Shown one piece after another: positions 51,648 to 60,620 of a stretch of 64,000 bases of DNA. The stretch is from contig NZ_CP135921.1 in NCBI RefSeq assembly GCF_032397745.1, positions 6,312,501 through 6,376,500 of the forward strand. The letters run 5' to 3'. The notes under the pieces were generated by a model that was not told where the DNA came from, searched no databases, and was given only the letters and a program-made list of their open reading frames with translations. The number at the start of each line of letters is the position of its first letter. Positions within the stretch are counted from its first letter, which is position 1. Both the position numbers and the translations under genes were made by a program. This DNA is from Bradyrhizobium prioriisuperbiae. GTDB taxonomy: Bacteria; Pseudomonadota; Alphaproteobacteria; Rhizobiales; Xanthobacteraceae.

Positions 51648-54155
51648 TTACTGCGCGGAACCGACGTTCTGGTTGAACGAGGTCGTGCCGATGGTCCGCA
51701 GACCGATTTGCAGCATGACGCGGTGATCGAGCGTCGGCGTCGTCGTCGTCAGCGAGGTATACGAGTAGTCGGTGATGTAGTTCACCGCCAAAACGAAGCA
51801 GTCGTCGACGTAACCGGCACCGATAATATACTGATTGACCTTGTTTTTCTGAAGGTCATAACGCACGCCGCCGGACGCCACCCAGTTCGCGGCGAGCTTG
51901 ATCGAGCCGGTGGTCAGGATGCCTTCGCGGCGGGTCAGGAACCCGAGATCGGGCTGGGCAGCGTAATTGCCGTAGATCAAGTTGACCGACCAGCGGTCGA
52001 ATGCAGCTCCGCCCTGGAGTTCCAGGCGCGACACATTCAGCGTGTCCTGATCCAGCCGGGTGCTGGCCGAGAAGGTGAAGGTCCGGTTCGGTTGATAGGT
52101 GAGGCGGCCGACATAGTCGGACGTGGACTTGTCGAGACCGCTTTCGAGGCCGGTATTGGTCAGGCCGCCGACAGCGTACGAGTTCACGCCGAACAGCTGA
52201 TAGGACTGGCCGAACAGCACGTTGACCGTACCGCCCTTGTCGAACTGGGTGGTGGCTTGCACGCCCACATTGGCGCGGCCGCCGCCTTCAACGCGGTCCC
52301 AACCCGAGAATTTGTTGACGCTGAACAGGTTGCTCGCATCGAACGTCAGGCTCTGGGCGTCCTCGTTCGGCAGTTTGCCGGCCTGGGTCTCGTTCGGCCG
52401 GATGATGACCTGCGCGATCGGCTCGATCGTGGTCGTGCCCCACGGCTGCACGTTGATGAACGGATAACGGTACTCCAGGCCAACGGCCGGCATCACCCGC
52501 GCGACCTGGGTATCGCCCGGCGCGACGTAGTTGGAGACACCCGGCTGATTGCTGATCGAGGCGTCGATCAGATCGGCGCGCAGCGAGGCAAACGGGGTCC
52601 AGATCTGTCCGAGCGGGTCGGTGAACGACCGGCGCCAGTCAACCTGCCCCGACAGGCGAGTGTAATCGCCGGCAACGCCGCGCAACACGCAGTTCGCTGA
52701 AGTTCTGTTCGCCGCCGGATCGGCCGAGGTGGGCAAACATAAGCCGTTGACTGCGGCGTTGGTGTTGATGGCTTCGAAGTCGGCCGTCCCTCGGCTCAGG
52801 CTCAGGAAATTGGCCTTGTAGCTGAATTCGCCGCCGAGGATGTTGCGGTTCAGGACGTTGGAGTAATCGACGACGGGCCGGATGATGGGGATCTGGCTCT
52901 GCACGTCATAGCCGGAGAAGCCATAGTAGTAGAGCGTCCGGGCGTCGAAATAGCTGCGATTGCCGATACCGGTCAGATACAGCTGCGAGGTCGCTTCCGT
53001 CGGCGTGGTCAGGAATGCCGACAGCGGGTTGCGGTACACCGACAGGCTGTAATCCGAGAAGAAGGTCTTGTCGCTGATCAGGGTGCCATCCCAGCCCCAG
53101 ACCCATTTGTCGTTCAGGGCGAACTGGCCGCGGGTTTCGATTGCACCACGCAGATCACGATCGCCGGGCTGGCCGGCAAACGCCTCCGGCTTCAGCTGGC
53201 TGATGCCATAGGCGCGGATCTCGTAGGAGCCGTTGATCAGGCGCTGGCGGAACTCACCCTGCATCAGCACGCCTTGGCGGGTGGTGACGCGCGGCGTCAG
53301 CGTCAGGTCGTAGTCGGGTGCGAGCGCCCAGTAATACGGGATCTCGAGGCCGAGGCCGGTCGCGTTGCTCTGCATCGCCCACGGCGTCAGGAAGCCGGAC
53401 TTGCGCTTCACGGTCGGGTCGGGGGTCGAGAAGTAGGGCAGGTAGGCCAGCGGCACGCCGAAGAACTCCAGCCGCGCATCCTCGAAATACAGCATCTTGT
53501 CCTGCTGATCGTGGATGATGCGCGCGCCCTTGACCTGCCACAGCGGCGGCTTCTTCGGGTTGTCCCGGCACTCGGCGCAGGCGGTGTACACGCCGTTCTG
53601 GAATACGGTGTAGCGGCCGTCGGTGCGATCGGCGCGGGTCGCTGCCATGCGCGTCGCATCGGCCGAATCAAGCCGCAGCGAATCGACGAAGCCGTCACGG
53701 TAGTCGTCGCTGAGGTCCATGATGTTGGCATAGGTGATGCGGCCGTCCGCATCGGTCATGCGCACATTGCCCTCGGCGCGCAGGCGCTTGGACTTCTGGT
53801 CGTAAATCACCTTGTCGGCCTCGACGGTCGACGAGTTGTGATAAATCTGGACGTTGCCGACCGCCGAAACCCGCTGGTTGTTGTAGTCGTAGTCGACCTC
53901 GGTCGCCTGCACGAGCATCTGGCCGTCATTCGGCCGCGGCGGCGGTTTGGGGCGGGGCGGCTGCGGATTGAAGGTGAAACTCTGGGCGGCCGCGGGCTTA
54001 ACCGCCGCAATCTGCACCAGACCCCCCAAGATCAAGGAGGTGGTCAGGACAGCGGCGACAGTCATCATCGCGGACATGACAGACCGATAGCCGCGCGCAG
54101 CCGTGCGCCGCCGGTGATCGGACGTCAGTCTCTGTCGGGCGGCGACAACGGCCAC
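51648..54155 (-). CDS. lptD: LPS-assembly protein LptD (outer-membrane beta-barrel)
   Basis: LptD inserts lipopolysaccharide into the outer leaflet of the outer membrane. The 835-residue protein has an export segment (MMTVAAVLTTSLILGGLVQI, ending near PAAAQ), an N-terminal LptA-like jellyroll (GQMLVQATEVDYDYNNQRVSAVGNVQIYHN, in parts: QMLVQATEVDYDYNNQ, VSAVGNVQIYHN) and a C-terminal barrel with alternating aromatic strands. The cysteines in YTACAECRDNP may form the disulfides known from LptD. The start is GTG 54155, because it has a perfect AGGAGG seven bases upstream and its first base is the last base of the lptG stop codon (sequence GTAGTG); the open frame runs on to 54491 inside lptG and is not used. 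Confidence 0.93.
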   Translation of the reverse strand: MAVVAARQRLTSDHRRRTAARGYRSVMSAMMTVAAVLTTSLILGGLVQIAAVKPAAAQSFTFNPQPPRPKPPPRPNDGQMLVQATEVDYDYNNQRVSAVGNVQIYHNSSTVEADKVIYDQKSKRLRAEGNVRMTDADGRITYANIMDLSDDYRDGFVDSLRLDSADATRMAATRADRTDGRYTVFQNGVYTACAECRDNPKKPPLWQVKGARIIHDQQDKMLYFEDARLEFFGVPLAYLPYFSTPDPTVKRKSGFLTPWAMQSNATGLGLEIPYYWALAPDYDLTLTPRVTTRQGVLMQGEFRQRLINGSYEIRAYGISQLKPEAFAGQPGDRDLRGAIETRGQFALNDKWVWGWDGTLISDKTFFSDYSLSVYRNPLSAFLTTPTEATSQLYLTGIGNRSYFDARTLYYYGFSGYDVQSQIPIIRPVVDYSNVLNRNILGGEFSYKANFLSLSRGTADFEAINTNAAVNGLCLPTSADPAANRTSANCVLRGVAGDYTRLSGQVDWRRSFTDPLGQIWTPFASLRADLIDASISNQPGVSNYVAPGDTQVARVMPAVGLEYRYPFINVQPWGTTTIEPIAQVIIRPNETQAGKLPNEDAQSLTFDASNLFSVNKFSGWDRVEGGGRANVGVQATTQFDKGGTVNVLFGQSYQLFGVNSYAVGGLTNTGLESGLDKSTSDYVGRLTYQPNRTFTFSASTRLDQDTLNVSRLELQGGAAFDRWSVNLIYGNYAAQPDLGFLTRREGILTTGSIKLAANWVASGGVRYDLQKNKVNQYIIGAGYVDDCFVLAVNYITDYSYTSLTTTTPTLDHRVMLQIGLRTIGTTSFNQNVGSAQ

Positions 54156-55255
54156 TACCCGTCCTCCTGGTACAACAAGGCCAAAAAGCCGGTGAGGCCG
54201 CCCACGCACACGGGCAACCACGCCGCAGCAATGGGATGCATCAACTCGGCCTTGCTCAAATCCGTCGTTACTTTCTGCAAGACGTAGAGCAGAAAGCCTG
54301 CACCCACGCCACTCAAAACCATCTTTTGCACGCCGCCGAACCGGAAGAAGCGAAGGCTGACCGCACCGGCCAGCATCACCATTCCAGCCAGCAGAAACGG
54401 CCGTGACAGCAGCTTTTGATACTGCAGCCGATAGCCGGCGGTGGCCAATCCGGAATTCTCTGAGGACTTGATATACTGAGGTAGTTGCCAAAATGACACA
54501 GTTTCTGGAGTGGAGAAGCTATTCCTGACCTGAGCGGGGGTCAGATTCGTGGTCAGCAGCAGGGTGTCCTGCTCGGTCGGAGGGCTGTCGAGGCTGTATC
54601 GGCGGGCCTGCCGGAAGCGCCATCGTCCGGGCTCCAGGGTGGCTTCACGGGCTTCGATTCGCTCCTTGAACTCACCGGTCTTGGACTCGGTGCCGGGAGC
54701 AAAGCGGAAAACCGTCAGGCCGGTCAGGCGGGCGCCCTGTTCCTGGCTGCTGGCGGCATTGATAATGGTCTGGCCTTCGCTGGTGAGCTGATTGATCCAG
54801 AAGCCGGAGGCGTCCTGCAGGCTCTGCCGTTCGGCGAACAGCTCGGCTTCCAGCTGCTTGGCGCGCTCCTGCATGTCGGCGGACACCGGATTGTAGACCA
54901 TGGTCGCGGCGGCGCCGAGAATCAGCGCGGTGACCAGCGCCGGGGTCAGGAACTGCCAGGCCGAGATGCCGGCGGCGCGGGCCACCACCAGTTCGAGCTT
55001 GCGGGACAGCGAGAGATAACAGGACATCGCGCCGACCAGAATGCAGAACGGCATCAACTGCTCGAGCAATTGCGGCACCTGATACAGCGCGGTCTGCGCC
55101 ACGACCAGCGCCGACGCGGTGGCGATGTTGGCGGTGCGCCGCATCAGCTCGATGTAATTGACGAACACGACAAGCAGGAAAATGCCGGTGAACACCGCGG
55201 TCGTGGCCAGCAGGAAACGGCCGGCAAAATAACGGGCGAGGGTGTTCACGACCAT
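54155..55255 (-). CDS. lptG: LPS export ABC transporter permease LptG
   Basis: LptG with LptF and the ATPase LptB extracts LPS from the inner membrane. The 366-residue protein has helices at about residues 13-35 (FLLATTAVFTGIFLLVVFV), 60-80, 99-118, then a periplasmic jellyroll and three C-terminal helices (LLAGMVMLAGAVSLRFFRFG, LSGVGAGFLLYVLQKVTTDL, AAAWLPVCVGGLTGFLALLY). ATG 55255 begins MVVNTLARYFAGRFLL, the conserved start. Its stop codon TAG overlaps the lptD start by one base. The usual partner lptF should lie immediately upstream but is reduced to a stub (55261-55410). Confidence 0.93.
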   Translation of the reverse strand: MVVNTLARYFAGRFLLATTAVFTGIFLLVVFVNYIELMRRTANIATASALVVAQTALYQVPQLLEQLMPFCILVGAMSCYLSLSRKLELVVARAAGISAWQFLTPALVTALILGAAATMVYNPVSADMQERAKQLEAELFAERQSLQDASGFWINQLTSEGQTIINAASSQEQGARLTGLTVFRFAPGTESKTGEFKERIEAREATLEPGRWRFRQARRYSLDSPPTEQDTLLLTTNLTPAQVRNSFSTPETVSFWQLPQYIKSSENSGLATAGYRLQYQKLLSRPFLLAGMVMLAGAVSLRFFRFGGVQKMVLSGVGAGFLLYVLQKVTTDLSKAELMHPIAAAWLPVCVGGLTGFLALLYQEDG

Positions 55256-55260
55256 CGGCG

Positions 55261-55410
55261 TTACCCCGCCACGCCAACAGCGGTCGTCGCACGGCCGCGG
55301 TGGCGCGTCACGGACACCGCGCGGGCCGGATGTCTCCTGGCCCGGCTGGTCCGGCAGCGCGGCACCGACGCGAGCGTCGTCCGGCAATTATCGGCGTCGA
55401 TGGACCCCAT
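55261..55410 (-). pseudogene. lptF: Remnant of lptF (internal in-frame deletion)
   Basis: Directly before lptG there is a 49-codon frame from ATG 55410 to TAA 55261, five bases before the lptG start. Its first residues MGSIDADNCRTTLAS match, from memory, the start of LptF in this bacterial group (MGSID....RTTLAS, with RYIF in the middle). The rest (CRTSRARRHPARAVSVTRHR) is basic and contains no membrane segment; it is consistent with the C-terminal tail of LptF. About 1 kb of the normal gene, including all helices, is missing, and the gap up to pepA cannot hold it. Whether this is a real deletion or an assembly artefact is open. Confidence 0.6.
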
Positions 55411-55482
55411 CGTCTTTACGCGAACCCCGTTCCCCAAACTGCCTGATCCGGACTGGATCGGGCACTGCCCCAAACACACATT

Positions 55483-55553
55483 CCAAGTACTCGCCAAGTA
55501 CTCGCCAAGTACTCGCTTCCAAGTACCCGCTTCCAAGTCCTCGCCAAGCGCTG
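55483..55553. repeat. 11-bp tandem repeats upstream of the lptF remnant
   Basis: CCAAGTACTCG occurs three times in perfect tandem (55483-55493, 55494-55504, 55505-55515), followed by two imperfect copies separated by CTT and a last partial copy up to 55553. The array lies in the gap between lptF and pepA and so in the probable 5' leader of the lpt operon. Confidence 0.93.
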
Positions 55554-55761
55554 GATCCGGCTCATCTTCCAAGGCCCCCCACGGACCTGGAATGCTTGAC
55601 GCGAGTCGACTCCAACCAGCCTGATATCCCAATAGTATCTATTTGATTGGTCAACAAAATGGCTGAGCCATGGTTGGCTTGAGGAATTGGTTAATTATTC
55701 ATGGCCGTGGCGCTTCGGCCACGCACTGCCCGTGGCCGGGACGCGACTCAGGAGGGCTTGC

Positions 55762-55794
55762 GATTTGCCCCGGATTTGCCCGGGATTCGCCCCT
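55762..55794. repeat. 11-bp tandem repeats upstream of pepA
   Basis: Three adjacent 11-base units GATTTGCCCCG, GATTTGCCCGG and GATTCGCCCCT (55762-55794), followed by three CTGAAC units spaced 10-12 bases apart (55793-55824). They lie in the leader of pepA, 140-200 bases before its start. Confidence 0.85.
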
Positions 55795-55962
55795 GAACTT
55801 CTCTGAACGTGTCTCTGAACTTGACTTGGATTTTGAGGTGCAGGGCGGATGTGCGGGGGCGATGCTTGGCATGGTAACCGTGACCGGTTCATAGTGGGTA
55901 TCCCGCCACGTGGCCCCGCTTCAAGCCGTTCGCTTTTTTTTGCGTTTTTGGAGGATCTGCCT

Positions 55963-57462
55963 ATGTCCGACGCCGTCAAGGTCGGCTTCGTCCCGTTTTC
56001 CGCCGCCCCCAAGGGTGTTCTGGTCGTGTTCTCCGACGAGACGTTGAAATTCGGGCCGGCGACCCGCAAGGCGCTGGGCGCCGCCGTCGAGACCGTGAAG
56101 CGCGCCGCGACCGCCAGCAAATTCAAGGGCAAAAGTGGTTCGGCGCTCGACATCCTGGCCCCGGAAGGCCTCAAGCTCGACCGCCTGATCGTGGCGGGCA
56201 CTGGCAAGAAGGGCGACCTGAAGGACGAAGACTATATCAAGATCGGCGGCGCCACGATCGGGCGGCTGAAATCGAACGTCGAAGCGGTCACGATCATTGC
56301 CGAGCTGCCGGATGGCCCGCTGCAGCCGGGCCAGATCTCGTCGATCGCCTCCGGCATCCGGCTGCGCGCCTATCGGTTCGACCGCTACAAGACCAAGAAG
56401 AAAGACGACGACAAGAAGCTGACCGCGCAGATCTCGCTGGCGGTGGCCGACGTCGCCGCCGCGCGCAAGGATTTTGCCCGCAACGATCAGATCGTCGACG
56501 GCGTGCTGGTGGCGCGCGAGCTCGTCAACGAGCCGCCGAACGTGCTGTTTCCCGCCGAATTCGCCCGCCGCGCGGCGCAACTGCGCAAACTTGGCGTGCA
56601 GGTGGACATCCTCGACGTCAAGGCGATGACCAAGCTCGGGATGGGCGCGCTGCTCGGCGTGTCGCAGGGCTCCGCACAGGACGGCCGCATGGTGGTGATG
56701 CGCTGGAACGGCGGCAAGAAGAGCGACAAGCCGGTGGCGTTCATCGGCAAGGGCGTCTGCTTCGATACCGGCGGCATTTCGATCAAGTCCGCCGGCGGCA
56801 TGGAGGACATGAAGGGCGACATGGCGGGCGCCGCCTGCGTCGTTGGCCTGATGCATGCGCTGGCGGGGCGCAAGGCCAGGGTCAATGTGGTCGGCGCGAT
56901 CGGCCTGGTCGAGAACATGCCTGACGGCAACGCCCAGCGTCCCGGCGACATCGTCACCTCGATGTCCGGGCAGACCATCGAGATCATCAACACCGATGCC
57001 GAGGGACGTTTGGTGCTGGCGGACGTGCTTTGGTATGTCGGCCAGAAGTTCAAGCCGAAATTCATGGTCGACCTGGCGACCCTGACCGGAGCGATCATGG
57101 TGGCGCTCGGCACCGATCACGCCGGGCTGTTCTCCAACAATGACGAATTGTCGGAGCGGCTGACCAAGGCCGGGCGCGCCACCGGCGAGCATGTCTGGCG
57201 GATGCCGCTGGGCCCGGAGTACGACAAGCAGATCGATTCGAAGTTCGCCGACATGAAGAACACCGGCGGCCGCAATGGTGGCTCGATCACGGCGGCGCAG
57301 TTCCTGCAGCGGTTTGTCGACGATATTCCCTGGGCGCATCTCGACATCGCCGGAACCGGCATGGGTGCGCCGTCGACCGACATCAACACCAGCTGGGGGT
57401 CGGGCTTCGGCGTGCGGCTGCTGGATCAACTGGTGGCCGATCATTATGAGGACAAGCGCTGA
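55963..57462 (+). CDS. pepA: Leucyl aminopeptidase (M17 family)
   Basis: PepA is a two-zinc/manganese cytosolic aminopeptidase, and in some bacteria also a DNA-binding protein. The 499-residue protein has the M17 hallmark [16 protein letters not shown] (about residue 343) and the upstream [20 protein letters not shown] (about 265) with metal and catalytic lysine and aspartate ligands. The N-terminal domain (about 1-170) is conserved but longer in basic residues. ATG 55963 follows GGAGG and matches the conserved opening [12 protein letters not shown]. holC follows after 50 bases; pepA-holC is a conserved pair. Confidence 0.95.
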   Translation: MSDAVKVGFVPFSAAPKGVLVVFSDETLKFGPATRKALGAAVETVKRAATASKFKGKSGSALDILAPEGLKLDRLIVAGTGKKGDLKDEDYIKIGGATIGRLKSNVEAVTIIAELPDGPLQPGQISSIASGIRLRAYRFDRYKTKKKDDDKKLTAQISLAVADVAAARKDFARNDQIVDGVLVARELVNEPPNVLFPAEFARRAAQLRKLGVQVDILDVKAMTKLGMGALLGVSQGSAQDGRMVVMRWNGGKKSDKPVAFIGKGVCFDTGGISIKSAGGMEDMKGDMAGAACVVGLMHALAGRKARVNVVGAIGLVENMPDGNAQRPGDIVTSMSGQTIEIINTDAEGRLVLADVLWYVGQKFKPKFMVDLATLTGAIMVALGTDHAGLFSNNDELSERLTKAGRATGEHVWRMPLGPEYDKQIDSKFADMKNTGGRNGGSITAAQFLQRFVDDIPWAHLDIAGTGMGAPSTDINTSWGSGFGVRLLDQLVADHYEDKR

Positions 57463-57479
57463 TCCCGGCGTTATCGAGC

Positions 57480-57511
57480 GAAGAAGCAAGAATCTGAAGA
57501 AGCAAGAGTCT
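57480..57511. repeat. 16-bp tandem duplication before holC
   Basis: GAAGAAGCAAGAATCT (57480-57495) and GAAGAAGCAAGAGTCT (57496-57511) are adjacent and differ at one base. The second copy ends one base before the holC ATG (57513), so each copy carries a purine-rich stretch that could act as ribosome binding site. Confidence 0.93.
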
Positions 57512-57512
57512 G

Positions 57513-57968
57513 ATGACGGACGTGCTGTTCTACCATCTGCAGGACATGACGCTGGAAAGCGTGCTGCCGTCCCTGCTCGAGAAATCGCTCGAGCGGGGGT
57601 GGCGCGTGGTTGTGCAGACCGCGTCGGAGGAACGCGCCGACGCGCTCGATGCGCATCTGTGGACCTACCGGGACGATTCGTTTCTCCCGCATGGCACGTG
57701 GCGTGACGGCGATGCACGCGATCAGCCCATCGTGCTTGCCGTGGAGGGAGGCAACCTGAACGCGGCTAACGTCCGCTTCCTGGTCGACAACGCCGTGCTG
57801 CCGGAGGACGCGGCGAGCTATGAGCGGCTGGTGCTGATTTTCGACGGCAATGACGACGACGCGCTGTCCGCCGCGCGCGCGGCCTGGACCGACAGCAAGG
57901 CGAGGGGATTCGAGGCGACTTACTGGCAGGCGGACGAGCGCGGCCGGTGGCAGAAGCGCTCGTCCTGA
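57513..57968 (+). CDS. holC: DNA polymerase III subunit chi
   Basis: HolC links the clamp loader to single-stranded DNA binding protein. The 151-residue protein has the family pattern VLFYHLQDMTLESVLPSLLEKSLERGWRVVVQTAS (in parts: FYHLQDMTLESVLPSLLE, LERGWRVVVQTAS), then ALDAHLWTYRDDSFLPHG (about residue 45) with the conserved LW.Y.DDSF.PHG and LVLIFDGND. The length is normal. It is downstream of pepA in the same direction. Confidence 0.94.
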   Translation: MTDVLFYHLQDMTLESVLPSLLEKSLERGWRVVVQTASEERADALDAHLWTYRDDSFLPHGTWRDGDARDQPIVLAVEGGNLNAANVRFLVDNAVLPEDAASYERLVLIFDGNDDDALSAARAAWTDSKARGFEATYWQADERGRWQKRSS

Positions 57969-58323
57969 TGAGAGCCATTCCATCGACCTGATCGTGGAAA
58001 CGTCCGGTCACAAAACATGCACAAGATGGCCGCTGCGAGAGCCTGTTCTGCGGGGAATCGTTTGCCGCGTTGCGGGGCCGCGGAGCCTCATAGCCGCCGG
58101 GCGCAGGCATTTTGACACTGCTGCGGCCGGGTTTTGGTTCCCGTCAACATTAATCTTGTTGAAGAATTTCCGGGCTATAGCTTGCGCAAGGCCATGGTGG
58201 TGCCTCAAATGGATGGTGGGAACGGGACATCGAGCATCATCCAAGGTGGGGGTTGCACCGGGAAATGCTCTGCTTCAATGAGGACGCGGCGTCCGCAGCG
58301 AGACGGGCACCTGTTTTGCAGAC

Positions 58324-58368
58324 GAAACGTACAGGGTTGAGCGTACCTGGTTTGAACGTACCTGAGTG
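58324..58368. repeat. Three 15-bp tandem repeats before the lipoprotein gene
   Basis: Three adjacent units of 15 bases (58324-58338, 58339-58353, 58354-58368) share the core GA.CGTAC..G; the second and third share GCGTACCTG/ACGTACCTG. The array ends 14 bases before the start of the following gene (58383). Confidence 0.8.
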
Positions 58369-58382
58369 GGAACAGACTGATC

Positions 58383-58898
58383 GTGAAACGAAACATCGTG
58401 TTGCGAAATGGAGTGGCGTTGCTGCTCGTCGCGGCTCCCGCGCTCGCAGGGTGCGGCGCCAGCCTGTCGGACTATTCGCTGAAGGATCAGGAATGGTTTT
58501 CGCGGCCGGCCAAGATGTTCAACCGTTCGGTGTCGATTGAAACGCCGCCGCTCTCTCCGACTGCAGCCATCACGCCGGCCGACCTGATCACCGCCGAGGG
58601 CGCCTGCGCCGGCATGGCGCCGTCGGATGCGAACGCGCTTGCCGAGGGCCAGTCGGCGCCCGGCGGATCGGTGGCGCTCGGTCACACCGAGTGCGACGTC
58701 GCGCGTGCCGCCGGCACGCCCGACAACGTCAACATCTCCGCCAACGAGCGGGGCGCCCGGGTGACGGTGCTGACCTACACCCGCGGCCCGCGTCCGGGCA
58801 TCTATCGCTTCACCGCGGGACGGCTGACGGATGTCCAGGGCGTGGCGGCGCCGGAGCCCGTGGCCAAGCCCGCGAAGCGATCCAAGAAGCACGCCTAG
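58383..58898 (+). CDS. Conserved lipoprotein of unknown function
   Basis: A 171-residue putative lipoprotein from GTG 58383. The signal peptide VLRNGVALLLVAAPALAGC ends in a lipobox LAGC (about residues 20-23). The mature domain has SDYSLKDQEWFSRPAKMFNRSVSIETPPLSP (key parts: YSLKDQEWFSRPAKMF) and a later conserved pattern with one cysteine pair (GACAGM and HTECDVARAAGTPDNVNI), where GHTECDVARAAGTPD resembles the start of small SmpA/BamE-like domains (E.....G.P). It ends in a lysine-rich tail (KPAKRSKKHA). The family is not one I can name; an envelope role is likely from the lipobox. Confidence 0.78.
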   Translation: MKRNIVLRNGVALLLVAAPALAGCGASLSDYSLKDQEWFSRPAKMFNRSVSIETPPLSPTAAITPADLITAEGACAGMAPSDANALAEGQSAPGGSVALGHTECDVARAAGTPDNVNISANERGARVTVLTYTRGPRPGIYRFTAGRLTDVQGVAAPEPVAKPAKRSKKHA

Positions 58899-59513
58899 CG
58901 TCGCGGGGCTTAAGCCATCGTTGCGACATGGCCTCGCTTGTTCGTTGTCCTTCACGATGCGCACGCGTTCGCCTCGCGGGCGATCGAACACGGTTGCTTC
59001 CGCGGCGATAACGATACAGTGCAGCGCTGCTGCGATTTTGTCATCGAGCAGTATATTGGGAATTCGATCGTAGTCATTGCAATTGCTCGGTATGTTACGG
59101 TGACACCCATTAGCCGGCCCCTCGTCAAGGGTGCAAAACTACTTTTCAGCAGCGCGAGCTGCTCAATGTTTCGTTCGTCGTTCCAGCGATAGTGTTCGAG
59201 CCGCGCCCGTTTCTTCGGTTTGTGGCTGCGCCGCATCACGGATCGCGCCAGACACCCATGAGGATCAAGCATCGGCCCGATTGAGGCCTGCGCCCTGGCG
59301 GCATAGCCGCCCCAGAAGAACGTTGGTACCGAGCCGCATCCAAAAGAATTTCACAGAACCGTGGCTACCGGCGTGCCGGCGCCAATCTCCGAATGGCTTG
59401 CGGTGCGGGCGATCGTCGTCACTGCAACTGGTGACGGCGATCCGGCGTCCAATTCAGTGCAGCTGGTTGCGACCCCAGTCACCGTACGTGGCTCGCCGGA
59501 TCGTCGTCGTCCT
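58899..59513. other. Gene-poor stretch between lipoprotein and IS110 element
   Basis: This 615-base stretch has lower GC and no convincing gene. A minus-strand frame of 106 codons (58952-59272) has no recognisable domain and probably is a remnant of mobile DNA. The sequence TTACGGTGACACCCATTA (about 59096) resembles but does not equal the ends of the HUH-transposase element at 61075. The left end of the IS110 element must lie in this region but I could not define it. Confidence 0.45.
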
Positions 59514-60527
59514 TCAGGCAAAGCAGCGCGTTACGTCGAACGGTTTGCTCTCCTTCAGGATGTGGTAGCAGGCGCGCGCCAGCTTGTGCGCCAACGCCTT
59601 GGTGGCGACAATGTTGTTGGTCCGGGCCTTCTTGCGCTCGTGGAAACGCTTGGCCTCTGGGCAAAACCGCACGGCAAAATTCGCCGCCTCGACGAACGCC
59701 CAGGCGAGATACTTATTGCCGTTCTTGACGTTGCCTTCGCCTTTCTTCTTGCGATTGCTGGTGTGCACGCTGTTGACGCAGCGCGCGTAGGACGCAAAGT
59801 TGCCGACGCCGGCAAACCGATCGATCGGACCGGTTTCCAGAAGAATGACGGTGGCGAGCGTCGGGCCGATGCCGGGTACGCTAGTCAGGAAGCCGTAGTG
59901 AGGTCGGGGTTTGACGCATTCTTGCAGGCGCTTTTCGAGGACCGAGATCTGTGACTGCAGGGTCGCGATGACCGCGACGTTGGTCTTGATCGCCAGGCCG
60001 ACATCGGCCGCCAGCGGCATATTGTCGATTGCGTCGGCGGTCAGGCGCTTGATCTGATTGCTGGTCATCCGCCCACCCAATTGCCTGGCCATGATGTTCT
60101 CGACCGCGAGGACATGCGTGGTGCAGCAGTGCACCATCTGCATGCGCTTGCGCGCCAGATCGCGGACGACGCGGTGCTCTCGTGGCAGGATCGTGCCCGT
60201 CGGCAGGATACCCAGCCGCAGCAGGTGGGCCAGGTGCTGCGCATCCGTCTCGTCGCCACTGTGCTTGAGTCCGTCGTATTGCTTGATCGCGGCGGTGTTG
60301 GCGAGGTGCACGTGGAGTCCCGCGTCCTGCAACCCGTCGACCAGCCAATACCAGTTGTAAGTCGACTCGACCACGACGCCGGCCAAGTCATCTTGCCATC
60401 GAGTTAGAAATCCGACGATCTTCGTGATGTCGTTCGGCAGGCGCTTCTGCGCCACAACGCGATCGGCATCGTCGATGATCGCGATAACGCTGTTGTTGGA
60501 ATGCAGATCAATCCCGCTGTACATCAT
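59514..60527 (-). CDS. IS110 family transposase
   Basis: A 337-residue DEDD transposase/recombinase. The N-terminal RuvC-like catalytic part has GIDLHSNNSVIAIID (residue 5, first Asp), VVVESTYNWYWLVDGL (Glu) and GDETDAQHLAHLLRLGIL (Asp residues), and the C-terminal domain has LTSVPGIGPTLATVILLE (helix-hairpin-helix) with the serine region SYARCVNSVHTS and NKYLAWAFVEAANFA. IS110 elements use this enzyme with a bridge RNA encoded in their non-coding end. The gene appears intact. Element ends without terminal inverted repeats are expected and were not located. Confidence 0.93.
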   Translation of the reverse strand: MMYSGIDLHSNNSVIAIIDDADRVVAQKRLPNDITKIVGFLTRWQDDLAGVVVESTYNWYWLVDGLQDAGLHVHLANTAAIKQYDGLKHSGDETDAQHLAHLLRLGILPTGTILPREHRVVRDLARKRMQMVHCCTTHVLAVENIMARQLGGRMTSNQIKRLTADAIDNMPLAADVGLAIKTNVAVIATLQSQISVLEKRLQECVKPRPHYGFLTSVPGIGPTLATVILLETGPIDRFAGVGNFASYARCVNSVHTSNRKKKGEGNVKNGNKYLAWAFVEAANFAVRFCPEAKRFHERKKARTNNIVATKALAHKLARACYHILKESKPFDVTRCFA

Positions 60528-60620
60528 CTTCGCCTCCTTGTGGCCTAAAGTGATTCGGTGATGCCGAATTCACATTAGCCCCACCGCCTTCTGTGTTGCG
60601 AAGGCCGGCTAGATGATCTT

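Noticed and set aside
54156..54491. An N-terminal extension of LptD inside lptG
   Set aside because: The frame is open, but GTG 54155 has a perfect AGGAGG and overlaps the lptG stop codon by one base, the usual coupling.
58952..59272. A 106-codon minus-strand ORF near the IS110 element
   Set aside because: No domain, no ribosome binding site and atypical composition; probably degraded mobile DNA.
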